A stretch of 64,000 bases of DNA, taken from assembly GCF_013375155.1 (NCBI RefSeq), contig NZ_JABXOF010000001.1, positions 1 through 64,000 of the forward strand, written 5' to 3'. The notes under the pieces were generated by a model. The model had not been told where the DNA came from. It made no database searches and saw only the letters and a list, made by a program, of their open reading frames with translations. Below, one piece after another: positions 1 to 8,131 of this stretch. This stretch comes from Serratia ureilytica (GTDB taxonomy: Bacteria; Pseudomonadota; Gammaproteobacteria; Enterobacterales; Enterobacteriaceae). The position numbers and the translations under genes are program-made. Each line of letters opens with the position of its first letter. Position 1 is the first letter of the stretch.

Positions 1-1
1 T

Positions 2-77
2 GGGTCGTTAGCTCAGTTGGTAGAGCAGTTGACTTTTAATCAATTGGTCGCAGGTTCGAATCCTGCACGACCCACCA
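2..77 (+). tRNA. tRNA-Lys (anticodon TTT)
   Basis: This is a 76-nt cloverleaf with the CCA end encoded. The anticodon loop reads CTTTTAA, giving anticodon TTT (UUU). The D-arm GCTCAGTTGGTAGAGC and the T-arm GGTTCGAATCC are intact. It is the first of three lysine tRNAs with identical sequence in the cluster, and the E. coli equivalent is the lysT-valT-lysW cluster upstream of nadA. The window begins one base before it, so more tRNAs may lie upstream. Confidence 0.97.
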
Positions 78-111
78 TTCTTTAAGAATGGCTGCGATAG
101 AGAATCGTAAA

Positions 112-217
112 GGATGAGAACCGTAAAGGTTCGAGTCTCGCGAAGCGAGACAACATCACTCCGGTGATGGCCCGCAAGGGCGAGGCCAAAGGCCGAGTTA
201 TCCTGCACGACCCACCA
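112..217 (+). repeat. Hairpin-rich tRNA-spacer repeat, copy A
   Basis: Right after tRNA-Lys lies a run of short hairpins: CTCGCGAAGCGAG (137-149), CATCACTCCGGTGATG (154-169), GCCCGCAAGGGC (170-181) and GGCCAAAGGCC (184-194). The unit ends with a copy of the tRNA-Lys 3' terminal segment (CCTGCACGACCCACCA). The segment from the tRNA tail through the following TTCTTTAAGAATGG recurs with a period of 140 bp. The layout recalls the tRNA-tail repeats (rtT) after E. coli tyrT, but I do not claim sequence homology. Function is unknown. Confidence 0.75.
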
Positions 218-249
218 TTCTTTAAGAATGGCAGCTTCAGAATCGGTTT

Positions 250-320
250 GATGTGGCAAAGTAAAGGTCCGAGTCGAGTACCCGTCGAGTTGTCCTGAAC
301 ATCCCCATCCTTGTTTTCCG
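250..320 (+). repeat. Possible decayed spacer-repeat copy
   Basis: The segment keeps fragments resembling copy A in order: GATGTGGC..GTAAAGGTCCGAGTCGAG, then TCCTGAACATCCCC where the intact copies have TCCTGCACGACCCACC. It lacks most of the hairpins. It may be a degenerate copy, and the similarity is weak. The rest of 218-369 holds no gene that I can support. Confidence 0.3.
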
Positions 321-369
321 CGAGTCGGTTTTTGTAACCTATTCGCCATCAGCAGTAAACCACATCAGT

Positions 370-445
370 GGGTCGTTAGCTCAGTTGGTAGAGCAGTTGA
401 CTTTTAATCAATTGGTCGCAGGTTCGAATCCTGCACGACCCACCA
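370..445 (+). tRNA. tRNA-Lys (anticodon TTT)
   Basis: This is a second lysine tRNA, 76 nt with encoded CCA and identical in sequence to the one at 2-77. The anticodon loop is CTTTTAA. It is followed by a near-identical hairpin-rich spacer, so tRNA plus spacer look tandemly duplicated. Confidence 0.97.
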
Positions 446-476
446 CTCTTTGATAGAGCAAGGTGTTAAATCGTCA

Positions 477-582
477 GGATGAGAACCGTAAAGGTTCGAG
501 TCTCGCGAAGCGAGACAACATCACCCCGGTGATGGCTCGCAAGGGCGAGGCCAAAGGCCGAGTTATCCTGCACGACCCACCA
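477..582 (+). repeat. Hairpin-rich tRNA-spacer repeat, copy B
   Basis: This copy is almost identical to copy A and has the same hairpin series, from the CTCGCGAAGCGAG hairpin to GGCCAAAGGCC. It ends in the tRNA-Lys 3' segment CCTGCACGACCCACCA. The tail segment and the following CTCTTTGATAGAGCA occur at 430 and again at 567, a period of 137 bp. The trailing sequence differs from copy A, so each tail was copied together with its own downstream flank. Confidence 0.75.
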
Positions 583-627
583 CTCTTTGATAGAGCAGAA
601 TGTGAAAAATAGCAGTACCACAGCAGT

Positions 628-703
628 GGGTGATTAGCTCAGTTGGTAGAGCATCTCCTTTACACGGAGGGGGTCGGCGGTTCGAGCCCGTCATCACCCA
701 CCA
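628..703 (+). tRNA. tRNA-Val (anticodon TAC)
   Basis: This is a 76-nt cloverleaf with encoded CCA. The anticodon stem-loop CTCCTTTACACGGAG gives anticodon TAC (UAC), hence valine. Six bases separate it from the next lysine tRNA. The Lys-Val-Lys order matches the E. coli cluster upstream of nadA. Confidence 0.97.
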
Positions 704-709
704 CACTGC

Positions 710-785
710 GGGTCGTTAGCTCAGTTGGTAGAGCAGTTGACTTTTAATCAATTGGTCGCAGGTTCGAATCCTGCACGACCCACCA
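710..785 (+). tRNA. tRNA-Lys (anticodon TTT)
   Basis: This is the third lysine tRNA copy, with the same sequence as those at 2-77 and 370-445 and an encoded CCA. It is the last intact tRNA before a rho-independent terminator six bases downstream, so it closes the tRNA transcript. Confidence 0.97.
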
Positions 786-791
786 ATTCAG

Positions 792-817
792 AAAAAAGCG
801 CCTTTTGGCGCTTTTTT
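792..817 (+). terminator. tRNA operon terminator
   Basis: A perfect 11-bp stem AAAAAAGCGCC / GGCGCTTTTTT closes a TTTT loop, and the T tract is part of the 3' arm. It lies directly after the last tRNA. Confidence 0.9.
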
Positions 818-877
818 CGTTTCTGTAACATCCAAACCTGACCTCATCTTCTCGCCAACATGGTCACCGAGTCGTGC

Positions 878-984
878 GGGTGAGATCCTGCGTTCAGGTT
901 CGAGCATCGCGCAGCGATACGACAACGCGCAGCGTTGCCCGCAGGGTGAGGCCACAGGCCGAATCAATCCTGCACGACCCACCC
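878..984 (+). repeat. Hairpin-rich tRNA-spacer repeat, copy C (diverged)
   Basis: This diverged copy sits beyond the first terminator. The hairpins persist but with changed stems: ATCGC-GCA-GCGAT (906-918), CAACGC-GCA-GCGTTG (923-937, where A and B have CATCAC/GTGATG), CCC-GCA-GGG (938-946) and GGCC-ACA-GGCC (950-960). It ends in CCTGCACGACCCACC, the lysine tRNA tail, followed by a second copy of the terminator. Both arms of the second hairpin changed together, which suggests that RNA structure is conserved. No tRNA body precedes it, so a tRNA copy may have been lost. Confidence 0.65.
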
Positions 985-992
985 ATTCAGAG

Positions 993-1016
993 AAAAGCGC
1001 CTTTTGGCGCTTTTTT
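993..1016 (+). terminator. Second copy of the tRNA terminator
   Basis: The stem AAAAGCGCC / GGCGCTTTT closes a TTTT loop and is followed by further T. The sequence nearly duplicates the terminator at 792-817 and follows repeat copy C, consistent with duplication of a tRNA-spacer-terminator unit. Confidence 0.8.
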
Positions 1017-1150
1017 CGCATCTGCAGCACCCCAACCTGAATCCCTGCTTTCTCGTTTCAACTCTGCGCCAATCGGCATCCGGGTCTTCCCTGGGCGTTA
1101 TGCGTCTTCGCCAGGTCATTATCCGCTGTGTTCTGCGCGACTCATTCCAG

Positions 1151-1170
1151 TGTTTTTAATCTATTAAACA
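1151..1170 (+). promoter_or_regulatory. Candidate NadR-type inverted repeat upstream of nadA
   Basis: The region 1149-1172 has perfect 7-bp arms, AGTGTTT and AAACACT. It includes a full TAAACA half-site of the NadR consensus TGTTTA-N6-TAAACA. The other half at the right spacing reads TTTTTA, one mismatch. NadR repression of nadA-pnuC is known in enteric bacteria. The assignment here is inference. Confidence 0.4.
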
Positions 1171-1225
1171 CTAAGTGCGCAAATTTGAAAATATCAGCGG
1201 ACTTTTCGCGCAATTTTAGGTATTT

Positions 1226-1243
1226 TGTTTAGTATATAAAACT
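1226..1243 (+). promoter_or_regulatory. Second candidate NadR half-site near nadA
   Basis: TGTTTA-GTATAT-AAAACT has a perfect left half and a 4/6 right half compared with TGTTTA-N6-TAAACA. It lies about 60 bp before the nadA start, closer to the likely promoter than the inverted repeat at 1151. Either or both could be the operator. The rest of 1017-1305 shows no gene. Confidence 0.35.
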
Positions 1244-1305
1244 AAGGGCGTTGCGGCAGGCGATATTCAAATGGCAGGCGCCCAGCCTAGCATGAGATTG
1301 CAGCG

Positions 1306-2367
1306 ATGAGTGAAATGTTTGATGTCAACGCGGCGGTGTATCCTTTCCCGCCCAAACCGGTACCGCTGAACGTAGCGGAAAAAGCCTTTTATCGCGAAAA
1401 GATCAAAACCTTGCTCAAGCAGCGCAATGCGGTGATGGTCGCCCACTACTATACCGATCCGGAAATCCAGGCGCTGGCGGAAGAAACCGGTGGCTGCGTG
1501 GCGGATTCGCTGGAAATGGCGCGCTTCGGCAGCGCCCATCCGGCTTCCACGTTGTTGGTGGCCGGCGTGCGCTTCATGGGGGAGACCGCCAAGATCCTCA
1601 GCCCGGAAAAACAGGTGCTGATGCCGACCCTGTTTGCCGAATGTTCGCTTGACCTGGGTTGCCCGGAAGAGGAGTTCCATGCGTTTTGCGACAGCCATCC
1701 CGATCGCACCGTGGTGGTCTATGCGAACACCTCGGCGGCGGTCAAAGCGCGCGCCGACTGGGTGGTGACCTCCAGCATCGCCGTCGAACTGATCGAGCAT
1801 CTGGATAGCCTGGGCGAGAAAATTATCTGGGCGCCGGATCGCCATCTCGGCAGCTACGTGCAGAAGCAGACCGGCGCCGACGTGCTGTGCTGGCAAGGCG
1901 CCTGCATTGTCCATGACGAGTTCAAGACCCAGGCGCTGCGGCGCATGAAGGCGCTCTATCCGCAGGCGGCTATCCTGGTGCATCCCGAATCGCCTCAGGC
2001 GGTGGTCGAGCTGGCGGATGCGGTGGGGTCTACCAGCCAGTTGATTCAGGCGGCGAAAACATTGCCGCATCAACAGCTGATCGTTGCCACCGATCGCGGT
2101 ATCTTTTACAAGATGCAGCAGGCCTGTCCGGACAAGGAGCTGTTCGAAGCGCCGACCGCCGGAGAAGGCGCAACCTGCCGCAGCTGCGCGCATTGCCCGT
2201 GGATGGCGATGAATGGCCTGAAGGCGATTGCCGAAGGCCTGGAGCAGGGGGGCGCACAGCATGAGATCCACGTGGATGCTGCGTTGCGTGAAAAGGCGCT
2301 GGTGCCGCTGAACCGCATGCTGGATTTCGCCGCTCAGCTTAAGATGCAGGTTAAAGGCAACGCTTAA
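1306..2367 (+). CDS. nadA: Quinolinate synthase NadA
   Basis: NadA condenses iminoaspartate with dihydroxyacetone phosphate to quinolinate, the second step of de novo NAD synthesis, using one [4Fe-4S] cluster. The 353-residue protein is close to the 347 of E. coli NadA. The three cluster cysteines are visible at C113 ([10 protein letters not shown]), C200 (WQGACIV) and C297 (CRSCAHCPW), the same numbers as in E. coli. The start MSEMFDVN follows an AGCG-rich leader. The gene is followed 20 bp later by pnuC, as in E. coli, so the two likely form one NAD-responsive operon. Confidence 0.97.
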   Translation: MSEMFDVNAAVYPFPPKPVPLNVAEKAFYREKIKTLLKQRNAVMVAHYYTDPEIQALAEETGGCVADSLEMARFGSAHPASTLLVAGVRFMGETAKILSPEKQVLMPTLFAECSLDLGCPEEEFHAFCDSHPDRTVVVYANTSAAVKARADWVVTSSIAVELIEHLDSLGEKIIWAPDRHLGSYVQKQTGADVLCWQGACIVHDEFKTQALRRMKALYPQAAILVHPESPQAVVELADAVGSTSQLIQAAKTLPHQQLIVATDRGIFYKMQQACPDKELFEAPTAGEGATCRSCAHCPWMAMNGLKAIAEGLEQGGAQHEIHVDAALREKALVPLNRMLDFAAQLKMQVKGNA

Positions 2368-2387
2368 CCGTTTAAAAGGATGACTTC

Positions 2388-3113
2388 ATGAGCTTCTTCA
2401 GTACCAGCAATATTCTGGTGCACATTCCGCTTGGCGCGGGCGGTTACGATCTGTCGTGGATCGAAGCCATCGGCACGCTGTTCGGATTGCTGTGCATCTG
2501 GTACGCCAGCAAGGAAAAAATCGTCAACTACCTGTTCGGCCTGATCAACGTCACGCTGTTCGCGGTGATTTTCTTCCAGATCCAGCTGTACGCCAGCCTG
2601 CTGCTGCAGCTGTTCTTCTTCGGCGCCAATATTTACGGTTGGTATGCCTGGAGCCGCCAGACGCAGGATAATCAGGCTGAGCTGCAGATCCGCTGGCTGC
2701 CGCTGCCGAAAGCGTTGGCCTGGGCGGCGGTCTGCGTCATCGGCATCGGCCTGATGACCTTCAACATCGACCGCGTGTTCGCCTGGCTGACGCAGATTGC
2801 GGTGGCGGTGATGCAAGGGCTGGGGCTGAACGTGCAGATGCCGACGCTGCAGCCGGACGCGTTCCCGTTCTGGGATTCGGCGATGATGGTGCTGTCCATC
2901 GTGGCGATGATCCTGATGACGCGCAAGTACGTGGAAAACTGGCTGCTGTGGGTGGTTATCGATGTCATCAGCGTGGCGATCTTCGCCTACCAGGGCGTGT
3001 ACGCGATGGCGCTGGAGTATGTCATTCTGACGCTGATCGCCCTGAACGGCTCCTGGCTGTGGATCAAGAGCGCCGGGCGCAACCGTTCCAATCCGCTCTC
3101 TTCCGCACCGTAA
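2388..3113 (+). CDS. pnuC: Nicotinamide riboside transporter PnuC
   Basis: PnuC is an inner-membrane carrier that takes up nicotinamide riboside, which is trapped by phosphorylation by NadR. The 241-residue protein is almost wholly hydrophobic with about seven to eight membrane segments. It contains the family motif around residues 40-90 (YLFGLINVTLF, FFGANIYGWYAW). The start has an AAAGGATG ribosome site six bases upstream. It is cotranscribed with nadA, pairing synthesis and salvage of NAD precursors. Confidence 0.95.
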   Translation: MSFFSTSNILVHIPLGAGGYDLSWIEAIGTLFGLLCIWYASKEKIVNYLFGLINVTLFAVIFFQIQLYASLLLQLFFFGANIYGWYAWSRQTQDNQAELQIRWLPLPKALAWAAVCVIGIGLMTFNIDRVFAWLTQIAVAVMQGLGLNVQMPTLQPDAFPFWDSAMMVLSIVAMILMTRKYVENWLLWVVIDVISVAIFAYQGVYAMALEYVILTLIALNGSWLWIKSAGRNRSNPLSSAP

Positions 3114-3120
3114 CAACGCA

Positions 3121-3143
3121 GAGGGCGCCGTGATGGCGCCCTC
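3121..3143. terminator. Hairpin between convergent pnuC and zitB
   Basis: A perfect 9-bp stem GAGGGCGCC / GGCGCCCTC closes a 5-base loop between the two convergent stop codons. There is no strong T tract on either side, so its efficiency is uncertain. Confidence 0.6.
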
Positions 3144-3148
3144 GTGGC

Positions 3149-4117
3149 TTAGTGGCGATGCCCCAGGTGCGAATGCGCTTCGGCATGTGAGTGTTCACTC
3201 GGCTCCGGCGCCCGGTTGATACCGCAGTCCGGCGTCTCGCAGTGCCGGTACTCCATCTGGATGGTCACGTGGCCGATCTTGTAGTGTTCCAACAGATAAG
3301 CCTGGATGCGTTGCAACAGCCCATCGTGGTCATGCGGCGGGATCACCTGCGCATGCAGCGTCATCAGCTTCTGTTCGCCGATCTGCCAGACGTGTACGTG
3401 GTGGATATTGCGCACTTCCGGGATGTTCAGGCACAGGTCTTTTTGCAGCTTGGCGATATCGACCTCCTGCGGCGTGCCTTCCAGCAGCTCGTGGAAGCTC
3501 TCCTTCAGCAGCCGCCAGGCGCTGCGCAGCACCAGACAGGAGACCAACACCGACAGGATCGGGTCAATCGGCGTCCAGCCGGTGGCGAGAATAACGATGG
3601 CCGCGACGATAGCGCCCACCGAGCCGAGCAGGTCGCCCAGCACATGCAGCGCGGCGGCGCGCACGTTGATATTTTTCTCTTCGCTGCCGCGATGCAGCAG
3701 CCAGAAGGCGAACAGGTTCGCCAGCAGCCCCGCTATGGCGATGATCAGCATCGGGGTACCCATCACCGGCTGCGGTTCGAAGAAACGCCGTATCGCCTCC
3801 CACAGGATGAATACCACGATCACCAGCAGCGCCGCGGCGTTGAGGAAGGCCGCCAGCGTGGTCAGGCGCAGGTAGCCGAAGGTGTGGCGCGCGTTGGGTT
3901 TGCGCTGGGAGAAGTGCACCGCCATCAGCGCCACCAGCAGCGCGGCGGCGTCGGTCAACATATGGCCGGCGTCGGCCAACAGCGCCAGCGAGCCGGACAA
4001 CAGGCCGCCGACCACCTCGGCCACCATAAAGACGGCGGTGACTAAAAAAGCGGTCAGTAGGCGTTTACTATTACTGTTACTGTCTTTCGGCAGGTGTACG
4101 TGTGGAGTGTCCGACAT
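3149..4117 (-). CDS. zitB: Zinc exporter ZitB (cation diffusion facilitator)
   Basis: This is an inner-membrane Zn2+/H+ antiporter. The 322-residue protein has six membrane segments, with the metal-site motif HMLTD in segment 2 ([14 protein letters not shown]) and HVLGD in segment 5 ([12 protein letters not shown]). It has a cytoplasmic C-terminal domain and a His-rich tail ([14 protein letters not shown]). It sits next to pnuC as in E. coli. Unlike E. coli, its start codon overlaps the stop of the upstream sensor kinase by one base (TAATG), so it is probably translated from a kinase transcript. Confidence 0.93.
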   Translation of the reverse strand: MSDTPHVHLPKDSNSNSKRLLTAFLVTAVFMVAEVVGGLLSGSLALLADAGHMLTDAAALLVALMAVHFSQRKPNARHTFGYLRLTTLAAFLNAAALLVIVVFILWEAIRRFFEPQPVMGTPMLIIAIAGLLANLFAFWLLHRGSEEKNINVRAAALHVLGDLLGSVGAIVAAIVILATGWTPIDPILSVLVSCLVLRSAWRLLKESFHELLEGTPQEVDIAKLQKDLCLNIPEVRNIHHVHVWQIGEQKLMTLHAQVIPPHDHDGLLQRIQAYLLEHYKIGHVTIQMEYRHCETPDCGINRAPEPSEHSHAEAHSHLGHRH

Positions 4118-7100
4118 TATTCATCCTTATGCATAGCGAAAGAGGGGGCGGCGGCGAGCAGAGCGTCCAGCTCCGGTTCTATCTGCGCCACTAACGCCTT
4201 TAATTTAGTATAAGCGGCGGCGGCAAGCTCGCCCCGACGTGCGGTATCCACCAGCTGTTGGCACAGCTGCGCGGCTTCCGGCAGCTGCAGCATCAGCAGG
4301 CTGCCCTTGATGCGGTGTGCCGCCTGCTCCAGGCGAGGCCAGTCGTTCGCGGCGACGGCATCCGCGAGCCGCTGCCGGTCTTGCCGCAGCGTATCGCCTA
4401 GCGTCTGCGCCAGCCGCTGCAGCATGGCGCGATCGCCGCCCGCCATTTCGGCCAGCGTTTGCCGTAGGTCAGTAAGGACTGACTTTTCTTCCTGAGCCTG
4501 CGGTTGCTGAGCCAATACCTGGCCGATCGCCGTCAGCGAAATCGGCTTGGTCAGGAAGTGATCGATCGCCACCAGCCCCGGCGGGATGCGGGTAAACTCC
4601 TGCACGTCCGCCGAACAGAGCACGATGCGGCAAGGCGGGCGCTGCAGCCGCTGTTCGTCGCGCCGGATCAGCCTGGCCAGCGTCAGGCCGTCCGGGCGCG
4701 GCATGTTATAGTCGATAAACAGCAGGTCAAACGGCTGCCGTCGCTGGGCCTTCAGCAGCGCATAGCCTTGTTCGAAGCGGGCGGGTTGCTGCCCGAAGTG
4801 GCGCAGTTGGCGTTCCAGCAGCAACAAATTGGTGGGATGATCGTCGATCAGCGCGGTACGCAAGGCGGAAGACGGCAGAGCAAAGGTGTGTTCCTCCTGC
4901 GCGCCAGCCGGCGCGTCGCCGCTCAGCTCGACCGGTATCACTACCTCGACGCGGGTGCCGACGCCCGGCTGCGAGTGCAGCTCTATGCGGCCGCCCATCT
5001 GTTCGACGATTTCTTTGCAGATAGAGAGGCCCAAACCGGTACCTTGCACCGAGATGCGTTGCGCGCCGCGCGCGCGGTAAAACGGTTGAAACAGCTTGCC
5101 TACTTCATCGGCGGCGATGCCGCAGCCGCTGTCGTTCACCGTTAACTGCAACTCTCCCCGTCGTTCATCCTGCGCGCGCCAGCCGACCTCGACCTGAATG
5201 GTTCCGCGCGTCGTGAACTTTATCGCATTGTTTATCAGGTTGTTAGCCACCTGAAGTAAACGCTCACCATCAATGACCACCGCCTCCGGCAGCGCCGGAT
5301 CTGCCGTCACCTTCAACGTCAACGGCCGTTCGCCGATAAGCGGCCGGTAAAGGGCGTCAATGCGCGCGACCCAGGGGCGCAGCGCCACCGGTTTTGGCGC
5401 CAACGTCAACGACCCGGTTTCCAGTCGGGCGTGATCCTGCAGGTCGTTGAGCAGGTTGAGCAGCGATGAGGCCGAACTGTAAATCACCGGCAGGCCTTCC
5501 GGCGCCGGTTGGCGTTTGAGCTCCAGTTCCAGCAGGCCAAGGATGGCGTGCATCGGCGTGCGCAGTTCATGGCTGACGGTGGCGAGGAATTTGCTCTTCA
5601 TGCGGTTTTCCGCTTCGGCGCGGCGGCGCGCCTGCTCGAGCTCTTCGCGTTCGCGTTTTTCACGGCGCTGCAGCATGAAACGGCGCAGCGTCAGCGCCAA
5701 CAGCAGCACGGTGGCGGCGGCCAATAGCGCCAGCAGCCAGGTGGTCTGCGGCGGCATGCGGTTGTCGTTCACCGCGTCGATAAGGTTGCTGCGGTCGACG
5801 ATCCACTCGTCGCGCAGCGATTGCAGGGTATCCGCCGGGATCTGCATCAGGTTCTTATCGAGGATCGCCAGCAGCAGCGGCTGATCGCGGCGTACGCCGA
5901 AGGCTACCGGATAGGGGATGTTGTTGGCGGCGAAGGCCAGTTTGATGGCGCCGGAATAGCGCGACAGCGCCAAAAAGTTGGCGGAAATGACGTTATCCAC
6001 CAGCGCATCCAACTGGCCGTTGGCCAGCGCGTCGTACATCGACTTGCTGTCGGCGAAGCTGACGGTCTGTTCCTGCTCCGGCACCAGCCCCTGAGCCAAA
6101 TCGCCCTGCAGCACGCCGATGCGCTTGCCGGCCAGATCGCTCCAGGTCGAGACACCGTTGGCATACTGGCCGACGTAAACGCCCCACAGCGAACGGTGGA
6201 TCGGCATGCTGGCGCCATAGCGCGCCTTGACGCCGCGCGCCAGCGGCAGGGCGGCGCGGAAGCTGGCCTGGCCGGATTGCACCAGCTGATCGGCCTGCTC
6301 GGCGTTGCGCGCCCACAGCGGCGCGAAACGCAGCCCGGTGTTTTGCGCGATGATGTTGAGAATATCGATGGCGTAGCCGCGCGGCTGGCCGTCGGAACCG
6401 CGGTAGGCGAACGGGAAGTTGTTCTCGATGGCGGCATAGTAAACCACGCGGTGGCTCGCCACCCAGTTTTTCTCCATCGTCGTCAGATCGGCATTGCCGG
6501 TGTCGAGGTAGCTGGGGATCTTTTTGCTCCAGCGGCTCTGCAGGGCATTCATCAGTTCCATCGGCGCGTCGGCGATGGCGGTGTCCAGTGTGTCTATCAG
6601 GCGCGGGTCGGCGGCGGCGAACACGAAGGAGAGGTTGCCCAGGTTCTCGTTGCTTTCAATTTGATAGAGCTGGCCGAGCTGCAGTTGGTCGATGATAAAG
6701 CTGGCGCTGGCCTCGTCGGCGATAAAGTAGTCGCTGCTGCCGTTGAGCAGCGAATAGACCGCCTGCAGGTTGTTGTCGTAGCGCTGGATCTGCGACGCCA
6801 CCGCCTGCAGGGCGCCGCCGGACTGCATGTCGGTCAGCGCGCCGATCGCGACGCGGGCGTTGGCGGAATTGAGCATCACCGGCCTATCGTTGCTGCGATC
6901 GCGCAATACGCGCAGGTTGCTGATGTAGTAAGGCTGGGAGATCTCCAGCCCGTGCAGCGCTTCGCTCTGCGGGATGCCGTACAGCAGGTCGACCTTGCCG
7001 TCGTGCAGCGCCTGTTCCAGCTGGGTCAGATCGGCGAAGCCGTAAATGGCGAAGCGGATGCCGGTCACCTGCTGGATATAGCCGAGGTAGTCGGCGTTCA

Positions 7101-7317
7101 GCCCATACAGATCGTCGTCCACGATGATGTTGTACGGGCTGGTGTTCTCACTGATGATACCGACGCGCAGCGTGCGATCGCGCCAGGGATTTTTCTCGCC
7201 GACGATCAGCATATTCTCGGGGGTATTCAGGTTGCTGACCAGCTGATAGCGCACCGGCTCCGCCGCCTGCGCCAGGCCGCACCACAGGATCAGCAGCAGC
7301 AGGGCGCGGCGCATCAT
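4117..7317 (-). CDS. BvgS/EvgS-type hybrid sensor histidine kinase
   Basis: The 1066-residue unorthodox sensor has a signal peptide (residues 1-18, [18 protein letters not shown]). Two periplasmic type-3 solute-binding (Venus flytrap) domains follow at about 45-265 and 285-505, then one membrane segment near 527-545. A HisKA domain carries the phospho-His in SHELRTPMH (about 584), followed by an HATPase domain (about 680-800, with [12 protein letters not shown]). A receiver has its Asp in FIDYNMP (about 867), and a C-terminal HPt domain has its His in AAHRIKGS (about 1000). No PAS domain is evident. Its ATG overlaps the regulator's stop (ATGA) and its stop overlaps zitB. The ligand is unknown. 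The zinc exporter in the same unit suggests a metal or envelope signal, which is inference. Confidence 0.93.
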   Translation of the reverse strand: MMRRALLLLILWCGLAQAAEPVRYQLVSNLNTPENMLIVGEKNPWRDRTLRVGIISENTSPYNIIVDDDLYGLNADYLGYIQQVTGIRFAIYGFADLTQLEQALHDGKVDLLYGIPQSEALHGLEISQPYYISNLRVLRDRSNDRPVMLNSANARVAIGALTDMQSGGALQAVASQIQRYDNNLQAVYSLLNGSSDYFIADEASASFIIDQLQLGQLYQIESNENLGNLSFVFAAADPRLIDTLDTAIADAPMELMNALQSRWSKKIPSYLDTGNADLTTMEKNWVASHRVVYYAAIENNFPFAYRGSDGQPRGYAIDILNIIAQNTGLRFAPLWARNAEQADQLVQSGQASFRAALPLARGVKARYGASMPIHRSLWGVYVGQYANGVSTWSDLAGKRIGVLQGDLAQGLVPEQEQTVSFADSKSMYDALANGQLDALVDNVISANFLALSRYSGAIKLAFAANNIPYPVAFGVRRDQPLLLAILDKNLMQIPADTLQSLRDEWIVDRSNLIDAVNDNRMPPQTTWLLALLAAATVLLLALTLRRFMLQRREKREREELEQARRRAEAENRMKSKFLATVSHELRTPMHAILGLLELELKRQPAPEGLPVIYSSASSLLNLLNDLQDHARLETGSLTLAPKPVALRPWVARIDALYRPLIGERPLTLKVTADPALPEAVVIDGERLLQVANNLINNAIKFTTRGTIQVEVGWRAQDERRGELQLTVNDSGCGIAADEVGKLFQPFYRARGAQRISVQGTGLGLSICKEIVEQMGGRIELHSQPGVGTRVEVVIPVELSGDAPAGAQEEHTFALPSSALRTALIDDHPTNLLLLERQLRHFGQQPARFEQGYALLKAQRRQPFDLLFIDYNMPRPDGLTLARLIRRDEQRLQRPPCRIVLCSADVQEFTRIPPGLVAIDHFLTKPISLTAIGQVLAQQPQAQEEKSVLTDLRQTLAEMAGGDRAMLQRLAQTLGDTLRQDRQRLADAVAANDWPRLEQAAHRIKGSLLMLQLPEAAQLCQQLVDTARRGELAAAAYTKLKALVAQIEPELDALLAAAPSFAMHKDE

Positions 7318-7919
7318 GGCGCCAGCTCTTTAAACACCGCCACCAGTTCCAGCAGGTTGCCGGCGCCGGTTTTGCGCTGGATGTTTTTTTTGTGCGTGCT
7401 GACAGTCTTGTTGCTGATGTGCAGCCGGTCGGCGATCTGCAGGTTGGACAGCCCCTGGCTCAGCAAGCCCAGCACCTCGAGCTCCTTAGGGGTGAGCAGC
7501 CCGCCGTCCGCCGTCGGCGCCTCTTCGGCCAGCGCGGCGGCGGGGAAGCTGATTTCACCGTCCAGCACCTGTTCGATCGCCTGCACCAACTCCGCCAGCG
7601 AGCTGCCTTTATTGACGAAACCGTCGGCGCCGGCGGCATGCGCCATGCGCGCATAGACATCGGCTTCCTGCGCGGTATAGATCAGGATCTTTTGTTGCGG
7701 ATAGCGGCGGCGGATTTTTTTCAACAGCTGCAGCCCATCGACCTGCGGCAGGCCGATATCCAGGATCACCAGGCCGAAAGCGGCCTCGGCCAGCAGAGCC
7801 AACGCCTGGACGTCGTCCTGCGCCGCCTGCAGGCGGTAGGGGCGGGATGATTTCATTAGCGCCGCTTCCAGTGCGACATGAACCACCGGGTGGTCATCAA
7901 CTAATAACAGAGAAGGCAT
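7314..7919 (-). CDS. LuxR/NarL-family response regulator (BvgA/EvgA type)
   Basis: This is the DNA-binding partner of the downstream hybrid kinase. The receiver domain covers about residues 1-120, with the acidic pair DD at 8-9, phosphoacceptor D54 (VILDIGLP) and a conserved K in FVNKGSS. A LuxR-type helix-turn-helix lies at about 138-195 (LTPKELEVLGLLSQGLSNLQ). I chose the start MPSLLLVDDHP (7919), giving 201 residues, because the receiver fold begins there. An upstream extension to 8000 has no domain support. The stop overlaps the kinase start by four bases. E. coli has ybgS in this interval, so the pair is an accessory insertion. Confidence 0.9.
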   Translation of the reverse strand: MPSLLLVDDHPVVHVALEAALMKSSRPYRLQAAQDDVQALALLAEAAFGLVILDIGLPQVDGLQLLKKIRRRYPQQKILIYTAQEADVYARMAHAAGADGFVNKGSSLAELVQAIEQVLDGEISFPAAALAEEAPTADGGLLTPKELEVLGLLSQGLSNLQIADRLHISNKTVSTHKKNIQRKTGAGNLLELVAVFKELAP

Positions 7920-7990
7920 GTTCAACTCGGGTCGCTGTATATTCCGATCGCTAGCATAGCGAAAAAGGAGGCTCTGCGCTCCCCTGATGA

Positions 7991-8009
7991 AACAGCACAA
8001 TCTGCTGTT
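7991..8009. promoter_or_regulatory. Perfect inverted repeat between the regulator and aroG
   Basis: AACAGCA-CAATC-TGCTGTT has perfect 7-bp arms and lies 72 bp upstream of the response-regulator start and 35 bp before the aroG -35 hexamer. It could be an autoregulatory site for the LuxR-type regulator. No known consensus is matched. Confidence 0.4.
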
Positions 8010-8044
8010 AATTTGGCGGTTCCAGCGGCGGGGGGCAAAGGTGA

Positions 8045-8073
8045 TTTACAGCGCCATTCTCACAGGCTAGATT
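8045..8073 (+). promoter_or_regulatory. aroG promoter with possible TyrR half-site
   Basis: TTTACA and TAGATT, spaced by 17 bp, form a good sigma-70 promoter ending 58 bp before the aroG start. The -35 hexamer is also a perfect right half of the TyrR box (TGTAAA-N6-TTTACA), but the left half matches only 3 of 6, so TyrR control is a weak inference. Confidence 0.55.
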
Positions 8074-8131
8074 GTTGGGATCTACACCGTTACGCACTGC
8101 GAAATACCCCACGATACCGAATGGAAAAGCT

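Noticed and set aside
8-349. Antisense reading frame of 113 codons over the tRNA region
   Set aside because: It runs through a tRNA and the hairpin repeats, with no family pattern or ribosome site.
112-984. Spacer repeats as a CRISPR array
   Set aside because: The copies are few, long, unequally spaced and contain tRNA tails. There are no short unique spacers and no cas genes.
7920-8000. N-terminal extension of the response regulator to 8000
   Set aside because: The added residues show no domain pattern, and the receiver fold begins at MPSLLLVDDHP.
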